Assembly: GCF_001563265.1 (NCBI RefSeq)
Contig: NZ_CP005083.1
Span: 4,033,001 to 4,097,000, forward strand
Source: Sphingobium sp. TKS
Lineage (GTDB): Bacteria; Pseudomonadota; Alphaproteobacteria; Sphingomonadales; Sphingomonadaceae
Direction of reading: 5' to 3'
Length of the DNA stretch: 64,000 nt
Positions 53,704 through 62,538 of this stretch are shown one piece after another (position 1 is the stretch's first letter; each line of letters begins with the position of its first letter). Under the pieces are notes generated by a model. That model saw nothing but the letters and a program-made list of their open reading frames with translations. It searched no databases and had not been told where the DNA came from. A program made the position numbers and the translations under genes.

Positions 53704-54711
53704 ATGATGGCTGACACGATGCTTCCCAGGGCGGAGGTCGGGATACTGCTTTATCCCGGTTGCCAGATGGCGATGGTCCATGGCGTGACCGACCTGCTGA
53801 CGATCGCCGGGCATTTTTCGGCCGAGCATGGCGGCCCGGTCTTGCGGGTCAGCCATTGGGAACGGGACGAGGAGCACGGCTTCACGCGCAGCTATGACAC
53901 GCATGAGGCCGAAGCCTTGGGCGGCACGCCCGAGATCCTGCTGATCCCGGGGCGCCTCACCGGCCCGCCGGATGCGGAGGAATCGGCACCCTATGCGCGC
54001 TGGCTGCTCGACCGCCATGCGCAGGGGGCGACGCTCGCGTCCAATTGCGGCGGCGCCTTCATGCTGGCCGCCACGGGGTTGCTGAATGGGCGGCCGGCGA
54101 CGACGCACTGGCTGTTCGCGGACCGCTTTCGCGAACGCTTTCCCAAAGTGCGGCTCGACAGCGACCGGATGGTGATCGACGATGGCGACATCATCACGGC
54201 GGGCGGGCTGATGGCCTGGACCGATCTGGGCCTGCGGCTGGTCGACCGGCTGCTGGGGCCGACGGTGATGCTGGATACGGGAAAATTCCTGCTGGTCGAT
54301 CCGGCAGGCCGCGAGCAGCGCCATTATGCCCGCTTCGTGCCGCGCCTCACCCATGGCGACGAGCCGATATTGAAGGTCCAGCACTGGTTGCAGGCGCGGG
54401 AGGCCAAAGTGGTCAGCGTCGGGGAAATGGCCGGGCAAGTGGGCATGGAAGAACGCACCTTCCAGCGCCGTTTCAAGGCCGCGACCGGCATGACCCCGAT
54501 CGAATATGCCCAGCATCTGCGGATCGCCAAGGCACGCGAGCTTCTGGAATTCACCCGGCGCACGGTCGACCAGATCGCCTGGAGCGTCGGCTATGAGGAC
54601 GCCGCCGCCTTCCGCAAGCTGTTCCACCGGTTGGTCGGCCTGTCGCCCGGTGATTATCGCCAGCGCTTCGCGGTGCCCCATGCGCAGGCTGTCAGCGCTA
54701 GGGCGGCATGA
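53704..54711 (+). CDS. GlxA-family regulator (DJ-1/PfpI domain plus AraC DNA-binding domain)
   Basis: 335 residues from MMADTML. N-terminal DJ-1/PfpI-like domain: [21 protein letters not shown] and the elbow [16 protein letters not shown] with its Cys. C-terminal AraC domain with [16 protein letters not shown] and [22 protein letters not shown]. GlxA-type proteins sense small molecules and activate adjacent genes. Starts at 53647 or 53692 are possible; 53704 is chosen because it leaves the inverted repeat untranslated and has AGGG upstream. Confidence 0.88.
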   Translation: MMADTMLPRAEVGILLYPGCQMAMVHGVTDLLTIAGHFSAEHGGPVLRVSHWERDEEHGFTRSYDTHEAEALGGTPEILLIPGRLTGPPDAEESAPYARWLLDRHAQGATLASNCGGAFMLAATGLLNGRPATTHWLFADRFRERFPKVRLDSDRMVIDDGDIITAGGLMAWTDLGLRLVDRLLGPTVMLDTGKFLLVDPAGREQRHYARFVPRLTHGDEPILKVQHWLQAREAKVVSVGEMAGQVGMEERTFQRRFKAATGMTPIEYAQHLRIAKARELLEFTRRTVDQIAWSVGYEDAAAFRKLFHRLVGLSPGDYRQRFAVPHAQAVSARAA

Positions 54712-54773
54712 GGAGGCTTGCGGCAATGACGTCACGTCGCTAGGTTCACCTTTCGTTCCATAAAGGGGTATAT

Positions 54774-56207
54774 ATGGACAGCCTGGCCGTCATTCTTGTT
54801 GTTGTAGCCCTGGTCGCCGGGCTGGGGATCGGCTGGCTGTTGCGGGGCAAGTCCGTGACGCCACTTGTGGCGGAAAAGGCCGATCTGGCGGGCAAGCTCG
54901 ACATGGCGGCGACCCAGCGCAACGCGGCGCTTCAGGAACTGGTGGTGGCGCAGGAGCGCGCGGCGCAGGCGGCGGATCTGGCGCAAAGGCTGGATGCGGA
55001 GCGATCGGCGCGGGAACTGGTGGCGCGGGAGCTGGCGGCGCTGCAATCCGACACACAAGCGCGGGCGGAAGCGTTCGAGGCGCAGATCGCTGCGCTCAAG
55101 GACGCCAAGGAGCAGCTTTCGGCCCAGTTCAGCGAGATTGGCGGCAAGCTGCTGCACCAGGCGCAGAGCCATTTCCTCGAACGCGCCGACCAGCGCATGG
55201 CGCAGGCACATGAGAAGAGCGAGGCGCAGCTCAAGCAGTTGCTGCATCCAGTCAATGAGACGATCCAGCGCTACGACCAGAAGATCACCCAGATCGAGCA
55301 GCAGCGTACCGAGGCCTATGGCATATTGCGCGGCGAGATCGAATCGATGAAGACCGGGCAGGAGGCGGTGCGCGCCGAAGCACAGCGTCTGGTCGATTCG
55401 CTGCGCCATGCCCCCAAGGCGCGCGGGCGGTGGGGCGAGCAGCAGTTGCGCAACGTCCTCGAAACCTGCGGCCTTTCCGAATATGTCGATTTCCATACCG
55501 AGGTCAGCGTGGAGGGCGAGGATGGCCGCCTGCGCCCCGACGCGATCCTGCGGGTGCCGGGCGGGCGGGCGCTGGTGATTGACGCCAAGGTGTCATTGAA
55601 CGCCTATCAGGACGCCTATGGGGCGGAGGGCGACGAGGAGAAGAAGCGTTTCCTGTCCGCCCATGCCGCCGCGATGCGCGCCCATGTCGAGACGCTGGGG
55701 CGGAAAAGCTATGCCGACCAGTTCGAGGACGCGCCCGACTATGTGATCATGTTCGTGCCGGGCGAACATTTCCTCTCCGCGGCGCTGGAGCATGATCCGC
55801 AGCTTTGGGACCATGCCTTCGGCAAACGCGTGCTGCTGGCCACGCCGACCAACCTCATTGCCATCGCCCGAACCGTGGCGGCGGTCTGGCGTCAGGAGAA
55901 GATGGCGGACGAGGCCAAGCGAATCGGCATGCTCGGTAAGGAACTTTATGAACGACTGGCGGCGGCGGCGGGCTCGCTCAAGAAGCTTGGCAACCGGCTC
56001 ACTGGGGCGGTGGCGGATTATAACAGCTTCGTGGGAAGCTTCGAAGGCCGCGTGCTAGTGACGGGACGCAAGCTGCGCGACCTCAATATCGAAACCGGTG
56101 GCAAGGAACTGGAAGAACTGGAGCCGGTGGAGGCGCTGGTCCGGGAGCCGGTGTCGGCGGAAGCCGTGCGGGCGTTGCCGGAGGCTCTGCCGAATGCGGC
56201 GGAATAG
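54774..56207 (+). CDS. rmuC: DNA recombination protein RmuC
   Basis: 477 residues. An N-terminal membrane anchor (about 5-23) is followed by a long coiled coil (about 40-190) and the nuclease-like RmuC domain: KARGRWGEQQLRNVLE, RPDAILRVPGGRALVIDAKVSL with the acidic core, and MFVPGEHFLSAAL. It limits inversions at short repeats in E. coli. AAAGGGG precedes the ATG. Confidence 0.93.
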   Translation: MDSLAVILVVVALVAGLGIGWLLRGKSVTPLVAEKADLAGKLDMAATQRNAALQELVVAQERAAQAADLAQRLDAERSARELVARELAALQSDTQARAEAFEAQIAALKDAKEQLSAQFSEIGGKLLHQAQSHFLERADQRMAQAHEKSEAQLKQLLHPVNETIQRYDQKITQIEQQRTEAYGILRGEIESMKTGQEAVRAEAQRLVDSLRHAPKARGRWGEQQLRNVLETCGLSEYVDFHTEVSVEGEDGRLRPDAILRVPGGRALVIDAKVSLNAYQDAYGAEGDEEKKRFLSAHAAAMRAHVETLGRKSYADQFEDAPDYVIMFVPGEHFLSAALEHDPQLWDHAFGKRVLLATPTNLIAIARTVAAVWRQEKMADEAKRIGMLGKELYERLAAAAGSLKKLGNRLTGAVADYNSFVGSFEGRVLVTGRKLRDLNIETGGKELEELEPVEALVREPVSAEAVRALPEALPNAAE

Positions 56208-56524
56208 GACAGACAGGCTCGATCAAATATTAGGAAGCTAATTATACTTCCGGTCCATTCCATCTCCCAGCGTTGCATCAAGCGGTTAGGTCAGGAGATG
56301 GATCCCCGCCTTCGCGGGGATGACGAACTTCGAAAATGTCCGGAAAGACCAAAACCCGCCTTCCATTTCGCTAATCCGGCGAGAACCATAGATGAATGGC
56401 ACGCAACCCAGCCTCCCAAAGCCCGGCCTTTGTCGAGACTACGACAATCAGCTTAGCTCGCTAAACATCTATCCACTTGCGCAGGAGATTTGCTCCGAAC
56501 TCCGCCAACTGGCATGGGCGAATC
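56208..56524. other. Gene-free stretch between rmuC and nadD with one hairpin
   Basis: The only clear structure is a solo repeat hairpin at 56302-56321, ATCCCCGC-CTTC-GCGGGGAT, followed by GACGAAC, of the dispersed GTCATCCC type. It can act as an rmuC terminator. The rest has lower GC and presumably holds the nadD promoter; no coding frame looks real. Confidence 0.55.
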
Positions 56525-57154
56525 ATGAAACGCATCGGCCTTCTCGGCGGCTCCTTCAATCCAGCGCATGGCGGGCATCGGGCCATTTCCCTGTTCGCGA
56601 TGGACGCGCTGAAGCTCGATGAAGTCTGGTGGCTGGTGTCTCCCGGAAATCCGCTGAAGCCCAAATCCGGAATGGCGCCCCTCCCCGCACGCCTCGCCCA
56701 CGCGCAAAAAGTTGCGCGGCGCAACCCTATCCGCCCCACAGCGATCGAAGCGCAGCTTCGCACTCGCTATACCGTCGACACACTGAAATCGCTTCAGAGC
56801 CGCTATCCCCGGCACCGCTTTATTTGGCTGATGGGCGCCGACAATCTTGCCCAGTTCGGCCAATGGAAGGACTGGCGCGGCATAGCCCGGATTATGCCCA
56901 TTGCCGTAATCGCCCGGCCCGGCTATGATGAGGTCGCCCGTGGTTCATCGGCCATGAGCTGGCTGCGGCGCTTCGTCCGGCCCGCACGCCAGAGTGCAGC
57001 ATGGACGGATTGGAGACCGCCGGCGCTTGTGCTTCTGCGCTTTCGCCCTGATCCAAGATCGGCGACCCTGCTGCGGCAGGCAGACCCCCTCTGGCATCGC
57101 GAATATGAACAGAAACGCGTGCGCGACCCGCTCACGCGCCGGTTGATTGTCTAG
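56525..57154 (+). CDS. nadD: Nicotinate-nucleotide adenylyltransferase
   Basis: 209 residues. Nucleotidyltransferase motif GGSFNPAHGGH at the start, WLMGADNLAQF in the middle and a C-terminal VRDPLTRRLI; the last third is Arg/Trp-rich as in alphaproteobacterial homologues. It converts NaMN to NaAD. MKRIGLLGG is the natural start. First gene of the nadD-rsfS-rlmH run, 12 bases before rsfS. Confidence 0.93.
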   Translation: MKRIGLLGGSFNPAHGGHRAISLFAMDALKLDEVWWLVSPGNPLKPKSGMAPLPARLAHAQKVARRNPIRPTAIEAQLRTRYTVDTLKSLQSRYPRHRFIWLMGADNLAQFGQWKDWRGIARIMPIAVIARPGYDEVARGSSAMSWLRRFVRPARQSAAWTDWRPPALVLLRFRPDPRSATLLRQADPLWHREYEQKRVRDPLTRRLIV

Positions 57155-57166
57155 AATGGAGCCCGT

Positions 57167-57556
57167 TTGACCAGACCGCATCCCGCCAACGACACGGCCC
57201 AGAGCGCCGACAGCGTTGCCGCCCTGCATGACCTTGTCCTCAAGTCGCTTGACGACGACCAGGCGCAGGAAACCATTTCCATCCCCCTCGAAGGCAAGAG
57301 CAGCATCGCTGATCATATGGTGATCGCGAGCGGGCGCTCGTCGCGTCAGGTCGCGTCGATGGCGCAGAAGCTGGCCGAGCGGATCAAGCAGGCCACCGGG
57401 CGGTCCGCCCGCGTCGAAGGTCTGCCTGTGGCCGACTGGGTGCTGATCGATGCCGGCGACGTGATCGTCCACCTGTTCAGGCCGGAGGTGCGCAGCTTCT
57501 ACAATCTGGAGCGGATGTGGGGTTTTGTCGACGCGCCGGTGGCGGGAACGGCCTGA
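57167..57556 (+). CDS. rsfS: Ribosome silencing factor RsfS
   Basis: 129 residues. LVLKSLDDDQAQETISI, DHMVIASGRSSRQVASMA and the closing WVLIDAGDVIVHLFRPEVRSFYNLERMW (in parts) are the family's most conserved blocks. It binds uL14 and blocks subunit joining on starvation. The start is TTG, with GGAG five bases before it; no ATG is available near the N-terminus. Confidence 0.93.
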   Translation: MTRPHPANDTAQSADSVAALHDLVLKSLDDDQAQETISIPLEGKSSIADHMVIASGRSSRQVASMAQKLAERIKQATGRSARVEGLPVADWVLIDAGDVIVHLFRPEVRSFYNLERMWGFVDAPVAGTA

Positions 57557-57599
57557 TCCACCCTTCGACAAGCGCGCGTTGAGCCATTAGGGGGAGGAC

Positions 57600-58022
57600 A
57601 TGCTCCTCCATATCATCGCGCGCGGAAAGATCGGGCGCTCGCCCGAGGCGGAATTGGTCGACCGCTATGCCAAGCGGCTGACCATGCCGTTCAAGATCAC
57701 CGAACTGCCGGATCGGGGCGGCAAGCTGCCTCCCGCCCCGCCGGCTTGCGTGACGGTGATGCTGGACGAGAAGGGCCGCCAGCTTAACTCCATGGATTTC
57801 GCCAAGCGGATCGAAGGCTGGCGCGATTCCGGAAAGCGGGAATGCCGCTTCCTGATCGGCGCGGCGGATGGCTTCGACGATGCGGAACGCGACAATGCCG
57901 ACCTGCTGATCGCTTTCGGCGCTATGACCTGGCCCCATATGATGGCCCGCGCCATGCTGGCCGAGCAATTGTGGCGCGCCTGCTCGATCCTGGCCGGGCA
58001 TCCATACCACAGGGAAGGATAG
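57600..58022 (+). CDS. rlmH: 23S rRNA pseudouridine-1915 N3-methyltransferase
   Basis: 140 residues. SPOUT fold: FLIGAADGFDDAERDNADLLIAF and the knot TWPHMMARAMLAEQLWRA, ending HPYHRE, a near-invariant tail. It methylates pseudouridine 1915 in helix 69. GGGGAGGAC precedes the ATG. Confidence 0.95.
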   Translation: MLLHIIARGKIGRSPEAELVDRYAKRLTMPFKITELPDRGGKLPPAPPACVTVMLDEKGRQLNSMDFAKRIEGWRDSGKRECRFLIGAADGFDDAERDNADLLIAFGAMTWPHMMARAMLAEQLWRACSILAGHPYHREG

Positions 58023-58098
58023 AGGCGCTTTCCTTCTATCGGAACAGGGCTTAGTTAGGCCCAGTCGGTCCCGAACCCGGAACCGGCAGGGGGCAAAG

Positions 58099-59334
58099 GT
58101 GAAACGGACGGCGATCATCGCGGCATTGCTCGCTGGGGCGGCGGCCCTCGCGTCCTCGCGCCTGCCCGCCGCCGATGGCCAAGCCATCATCATGCCTGGC
58201 ACCGGCGGCACCAGCCTTGGCGAAGGACAATCCGCCCTCAAGACCGCGCGCCGCCAGTCGGATGAGGCCCGCGACCGCTCCGAACGGCTCGAACGGCAAG
58301 CCGCAATGGCCCGCGACGAAGCCGACCAGGCCCGCCGCCGCGCCGCCGCCATGGCCGCCCGCATCCAGCAGGCAGAAGCCGACATCCAGGCCGCCCAGGC
58401 CCGCATCGCCATCATCGCCCGGCTTCAGCGCGCCCAGGCCGCCCGCCTCGCCGCGAAACAAGAGCCCGTCGTCCGGCTGACCGCCGCCTTGCAAATGATG
58501 GCGCAACGACCGCTGGCTCTCGCCCTGGTCCAGCCCGGATCGATCAGCGACGCCATCCATATGCGCGCCGTGCTGGGCCAGGTACTGCCCGTCATCCGCG
58601 AACGCACCGCCGGGTTGCGCGCAGAACTGGACCGCAGCCATGCCCTGCGCGCAACGGCAGAACAGGCAGCGGATTCGCTCGCGCAGAGCCAGCAGGATCT
58701 GAAGCAGCGCCAAGCCGCGCTCCAGACGCTGGAAGCGCAAAAGCGGCTCGCCGCGCAGGATTACCGGGCCAATGCCGATCTGGAAAGCGATCGCGCCCTG
58801 GCGCTGGGCGAGCGCGCGCGCGATATCGTCGACCTGATGGACAAGCTGGAGGAAGCGGGCGACCTGCGCGACCGATTGGCGGCCTTGCCCGGCCCCTTGC
58901 CGCGCCCCGCCCGGCCCGACCAGGCCCGCGCCCCCGCGCCCCAACGCCCACGCGGCCTTGGCGCGGCGCCGCCCTATCGCCTGCCAGTCGTCGGACAGTT
59001 GGTGACGGGCATGGGCGAGGTGTCCGAAAGCGGCGTCCGCTCGCGGGGGCTTACCATCGCCACCCGGCCGGAGGCTCTGGCGGTGGCGCCGACCGCGGGG
59101 CGCATCGTCTTTGCCGGGCCGTATCGCGGCTATGGGCAGATCGTGATCATCGACCATGGGGGCGGCTGGACGACGCTGATCACCGGCCTGCTGCGCCTCA
59201 ACGCGGCGGTGGGGGACAGCGTGCGGCAAGGCGATCCGATCGGCAATGCGGGACCGGGGCGGCCGAGCATCACCGTCGAATTGCGGCGCAACGGGCGGCC
59301 GGTCGACATCGTGCCGCTGGTAGGTTTGGGCTGA
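58099..59334 (+). CDS. EnvC-like murein hydrolase activator (degenerate LytM)
   Basis: 411 residues. Signal peptide (about 1-25), two long coiled coils (about 45-125 and 175-260), an Ala/Pro-rich linker, and a C-terminal M23/LytM fold (LVTGMGEVSESGVRSRGLTIAT ... GQIVIIDHGGGWTTLITGL, in parts). The zinc ligands of active M23 enzymes are lost: SRGLTIAT stands where HxGxD is expected. So it should activate an amidase such as the one at 12216 and not cut murein itself. The start is GTG. Elsewhere ctpA follows this gene; here it does not. Confidence 0.87.
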   Translation: MKRTAIIAALLAGAAALASSRLPAADGQAIIMPGTGGTSLGEGQSALKTARRQSDEARDRSERLERQAAMARDEADQARRRAAAMAARIQQAEADIQAAQARIAIIARLQRAQAARLAAKQEPVVRLTAALQMMAQRPLALALVQPGSISDAIHMRAVLGQVLPVIRERTAGLRAELDRSHALRATAEQAADSLAQSQQDLKQRQAALQTLEAQKRLAAQDYRANADLESDRALALGERARDIVDLMDKLEEAGDLRDRLAALPGPLPRPARPDQARAPAPQRPRGLGAAPPYRLPVVGQLVTGMGEVSESGVRSRGLTIATRPEALAVAPTAGRIVFAGPYRGYGQIVIIDHGGGWTTLITGLLRLNAAVGDSVRQGDPIGNAGPGRPSITVELRRNGRPVDIVPLVGLG

Positions 59335-59355
59335 TGATGGGCGAGTTCGGATTTA

Positions 59356-59504
59356 GGTGGAGGGTGGACATTGATGTTCGCCTTGGTTGAACCGTGCTCC
59401 TGCGAAGGCAGGAGCCCAGTCTTGCCCTCTGTGGATTATCGGACCGTCTGAACTGGGCTCCTGCTTTCGCAGGAGCGCGGCGCGCTTAACGGCAGCAAAT
59501 GGCC
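59356..59504. repeat. Composite double-hairpin intergenic repeat, copy 3
   Basis: GGTGGAGGGTGGACA, hairpin TGCTCCTGC-GAAG-GCAGGAG with tail CCCAGT, centre CCCTCTGTGGAT, mirrored hairpin ACTGGGCTCCTGC...GCAGGAG, then box GCAAATGGCC (59495-59504). The tail change T to C is matched by A to G on the other half, showing that pairing between halves is kept. Confidence 0.8.
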
Positions 59505-59607
59505 ATCTGCAGTCCTCATTCCATCCATCAAAGGAACGGAGGATAGCCGCAAGCCGTCATTGGGGCCGCGCGTGCGGCTTGCCTTCTTGCCTGATCTATC
59601 CTAGATG

Positions 59608-59706
59608 CCCGTGCGTCATCTGGGGAGTAGCCAGCCGTTCCGCATAAGGAGCGGGCCGTTCGTCAACATATTTGGCCGAGAGGTCATGGCGGGCGGGACG
59701 CGAGGG
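59608..59706 (+). promoter_or_regulatory. yybP-ykoY-type manganese riboswitch
   Basis: The core CTGGGGAGTAGCC (59620-59632) is the hallmark of this riboswitch class. A closing stem is formed by CCCGTGCGTC (59608-59617) and GACGCGAGGG (59697-59706) with one mismatch. The second leg GGCCGAGAGGTCATGGC (from 59674) sits where the paired Mn-binding loop is expected. A strong hairpin at about 59749-59778 follows and could be the expression platform. The gene downstream is a UPF0016 manganese exporter, the expected partner. Confidence 0.82.
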
Positions 59707-59821
59707 ATGCAAATCTTTCGCATCGGGCGAGACCAATGGCATCGCCTTCCCCATCCGGCCGGGTGGGGGGAGGTGGTGACATTGTGTCCTTCATCCTTCG
59801 CCCGGCCCGGACAAATCCCCT

Positions 59822-60400
59822 ATGGAAGCAATTTTCACCTCCACCACTCTCGTCGCGCTCGCGGAAATGGGCGACAAGACGCAATTGCTGGCGATGTTGC
59901 TCGCCACCCGGTTCCGCAAGCCGGTGCCGATCATCCTGGGCATCCTCTTCGCGACGCTCGCCAACCATTTCCTCGCTGCGCTGGTCGGCCATTCCATCGC
60001 CGGCGTGCTGACCCAGCCCTGGTTCCGCTATGCCGTCGCGGCGAGTTTCATCGGCATGGCCGCCTGGACGCTGATCCCCGACAAGTTCGACGAGGACGAG
60101 CCGCTGAAGGCCCCTTCCGGGGCAGGCGTGTTCATGACCACGCTTATCGCCTTCTTCCTGGTCGAGATGGGCGACAAGACGCAGGTGGCGACCGTGATGC
60201 TGGGCGCGCGGTTCGACAATATCTTTGCCGTCACCGCCGGAACGACTCTGGGCATGATGATCGCCAATGTGCCTGCCGTGCTGTTCGGGGACGTGCTGGC
60301 GAAAAAGGTGCCGATGCGCGCGCTTCAGATCGGCGCCGCTCTGCTGTTCCTGGGCCTTGGCCTGTGGATGATTGCTGATTTGCAGGGCTGGATCGGGTAA
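59822..60400 (+). CDS. TMEM165/GDT1 (UPF0016) family Mn2+ exporter
   Basis: 192 residues, six membrane helices in two inverted halves. Each half carries the cation signature: ALAEMGDKTQLLA near the start and FLVEMGDKTQVAT at about residue 115 (ExGDKT/S). Bacterial members export Mn2+. Placement 115 bases after a Mn riboswitch supports induction by high manganese. No clear ribosome site precedes the ATG (CGGACAAATCCCCT), so translation may be controlled by leader folding. Confidence 0.92.
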   Translation: MEAIFTSTTLVALAEMGDKTQLLAMLLATRFRKPVPIILGILFATLANHFLAALVGHSIAGVLTQPWFRYAVAASFIGMAAWTLIPDKFDEDEPLKAPSGAGVFMTTLIAFFLVEMGDKTQVATVMLGARFDNIFAVTAGTTLGMMIANVPAVLFGDVLAKKVPMRALQIGAALLFLGLGLWMIADLQGWIG

Positions 60401-60482
60401 ACCCCGGTAAACCAGTTGTCAGCGGGCAGCGGCTGTTGCAAGGGGATGCGCACCCCTATCAAAAACAGGCATGGGACGCGTG

Positions 60483-61409
60483 ATGAAGGACAGTCTGGTT
60501 ACGGTGTTCGGCGGCGGCGGCTTTCTGGGCCGACAGGTCGCACAGGCGCTGATGGCGCGCGGCGCGCGGGTGCGCGTGGCGCAGCGCGATCTGGCAACCG
60601 CCCTGCGCGTCAAGCCGCTGGGCGGCCTGGGCCAGACCCAGTTCGTCGCGGCGGACATCCGCAAGCCCGAAAGCGTCGCCCGCGCCATCGCCGGCAGCGA
60701 TATCGTCATCAATCTGGTCGGCGTTCTCTCCGGCGATTTCGAAGGATCGCATCACGACGGCGCGGCCCATGTCGCCAAGGCGGCGGCGGATGCGGGCGTC
60801 AAGGCGCTGGTGCATATCTCCGCGATCGGCGCTGACGCGCAAAGCCCGTCCGCCTATGGCCGGTCGAAGGCCGCGGGCGAAGCGGCGGTCAAGGCCGCCT
60901 TCCCCAACGCCACCATCATCCGCCCGTCGATCATCTTCGGACCGGAGGACCAGTTCCTCAACCGCTTTGCAGAGATCATCCGCCTTGCCCCGGTCGTGCC
61001 GGTGATCGGCGCGAACACCAAATTCCAGCCCGTCTATGTCGCGGACGTAGCGCAGGCCATCGCCAATGCCGCCGAAAAGCCGGGCGCCCATGGCGGCAAG
61101 ACCTATGATTTGGGCGGGCCGCAGACCTATTCGATGCTGGAACTCAACGCCTGGATCGCCAAGGCCATCGGCCGGAAGCGCAGCCTGTGCGCGGTTCCCG
61201 CTTCGCTCGCCTCGCTGCTGGCGATGCTGCCGGGCGGGCCGATCACACGGGACCAATTGGCGATGCTGGGCAAGGACAATGTCGTCGCAGAGGATGCGAA
61301 CGGGTTGGCCGATCTGGGCGTCGCGGCCACGCCGATGCCGGCCGTCGCGGAAAAATGGCTGGTCCGCTATCGCAAGCATGGTCGCTTTGCCGGGCGGGTT
61401 CAGGCCTGA
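60483..61409 (+). CDS. NDUFA9-like NAD(P)H-binding SDR (complex I-associated type)
   Basis: 308 residues. Atypical extended SDR: LVTVFGGGGFLGRQVAQALMARGARVRV at the start, NLVGVLSGDF, SAIGADAQSPSAYGRSKAAGE and IIRPSIIFGPEDQFLNRFA. This is the bacterial form of the complex I accessory subunit NDUFA9; role in bacteria uncertain. An ATG four codons upstream (60471) is also possible. Common neighbour of uppP in Alphaproteobacteria. Confidence 0.9.
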   Translation: MKDSLVTVFGGGGFLGRQVAQALMARGARVRVAQRDLATALRVKPLGGLGQTQFVAADIRKPESVARAIAGSDIVINLVGVLSGDFEGSHHDGAAHVAKAAADAGVKALVHISAIGADAQSPSAYGRSKAAGEAAVKAAFPNATIIRPSIIFGPEDQFLNRFAEIIRLAPVVPVIGANTKFQPVYVADVAQAIANAAEKPGAHGGKTYDLGGPQTYSMLELNAWIAKAIGRKRSLCAVPASLASLLAMLPGGPITRDQLAMLGKDNVVAEDANGLADLGVAATPMPAVAEKWLVRYRKHGRFAGRVQA

Positions 61410-61563
61410 TCGGGCAAAGCCGATCAGCCGGACCGACATCGGACCGCGACAGGCCGCCTTGCGCGCGCCTTTCGCTTTTGCACAATAGATATCACGCCTT
61501 CGCGTCCTCTCCCGTCTGGGGGAGGGCTTCTTCCCGTTCGCCCTACAAGGATCCGATCCACCC

Positions 61564-62373
61564 ATGGACCTGCATTATCTGACAGTCATCCTGCTTGGCA
61601 TTGTCGAGGGGCTGACCGAGTTTCTGCCTGTTTCCTCGACCGGCCATCTGATCCTGGCGAGTGAGTTGCTGGGTTATGATTCGTCCACTTGGGCGATGTT
61701 CAATGTCATCATCCAATTGGGCGCGATCCTGGCGGTGGTGGTGCTTTACTGGCGGACTTTCTGGGCGGTCGGCATGGGGCTGTTGCGCAACGATCCGACG
61801 AGCTGGCGCTTCCTTCGCAATCTGCTGGTCGCGTTCATCCCGGCGGCGGTGATCGGCCTTGCCCTGCACAAATATATCGAGCAACTGCTGGGCGCGCCGA
61901 AGGTCGTCGCCTGGGCGCTGATCGTCGGCGGCATCGCGATCCTGGCGATCGAGCGGATGGTGAAGGAAAACCGCTTCCACGGTATAGCCGACATCCCTTT
62001 CGTCCGGGTGATCGGCATCGGCCTGATCCAGTGCCTTGCCATGATCCCGGGCATCAGCCGGTCGGGCGCGACGATCATGGGCGCGCTGACGCTGGGGGTC
62101 GAGCGGCGCACGGCGGCGGAGTTCAGCTTCTTCCTCGCCATTCCGACCATGTTGGGCGCGACCACGCTGGAACTGCTGAAAAATGGCGACAAGCTGACCT
62201 CCGCCACGGTCGGATGGGACAGCATTGCCTTGGGCTTTATCGTATCCTTCATCGTCGCGGTGCTGGTGATCAAATGGTTCGTGGGCCTGGTGTCGCGGCA
62301 CGGCTTCACCCCCTTCGCCTGGTATCGAATCATTGCGGGAATCACTGCATTGGTGTGGCTCTCCCTACGATAA
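61564..62373 (+). CDS. uppP: Undecaprenyl-diphosphatase
   Basis: 269 residues, eight membrane helices. BacA signatures: GIVEGLTEFLPVSSTGHLIL and IPGISRSGATIMGALTLGV, which hold the catalytic Glu, Ser and Arg. It recycles the lipid carrier for peptidoglycan and LPS and gives bacitracin tolerance. Gap to the upstream gene is 154 bases. Confidence 0.95.
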   Translation: MDLHYLTVILLGIVEGLTEFLPVSSTGHLILASELLGYDSSTWAMFNVIIQLGAILAVVVLYWRTFWAVGMGLLRNDPTSWRFLRNLLVAFIPAAVIGLALHKYIEQLLGAPKVVAWALIVGGIAILAIERMVKENRFHGIADIPFVRVIGIGLIQCLAMIPGISRSGATIMGALTLGVERRTAAEFSFFLAIPTMLGATTLELLKNGDKLTSATVGWDSIALGFIVSFIVAVLVIKWFVGLVSRHGFTPFAWYRIIAGITALVWLSLR

Positions 62374-62538
62374 GGCCGAATCGGACCTAATACGCGCAAG
62401 ATTATTTCGCCATTTCTTCGCTTCTGCGGAAAACGAGTATAAATTAGGACATATAAGCTGACATAAATTGCAGAATCCACGTGACTCTGCGGGTTTTTCT
62501 GCTATGGGCACCCTGCAAATTCATTCTAGGGACTCACC

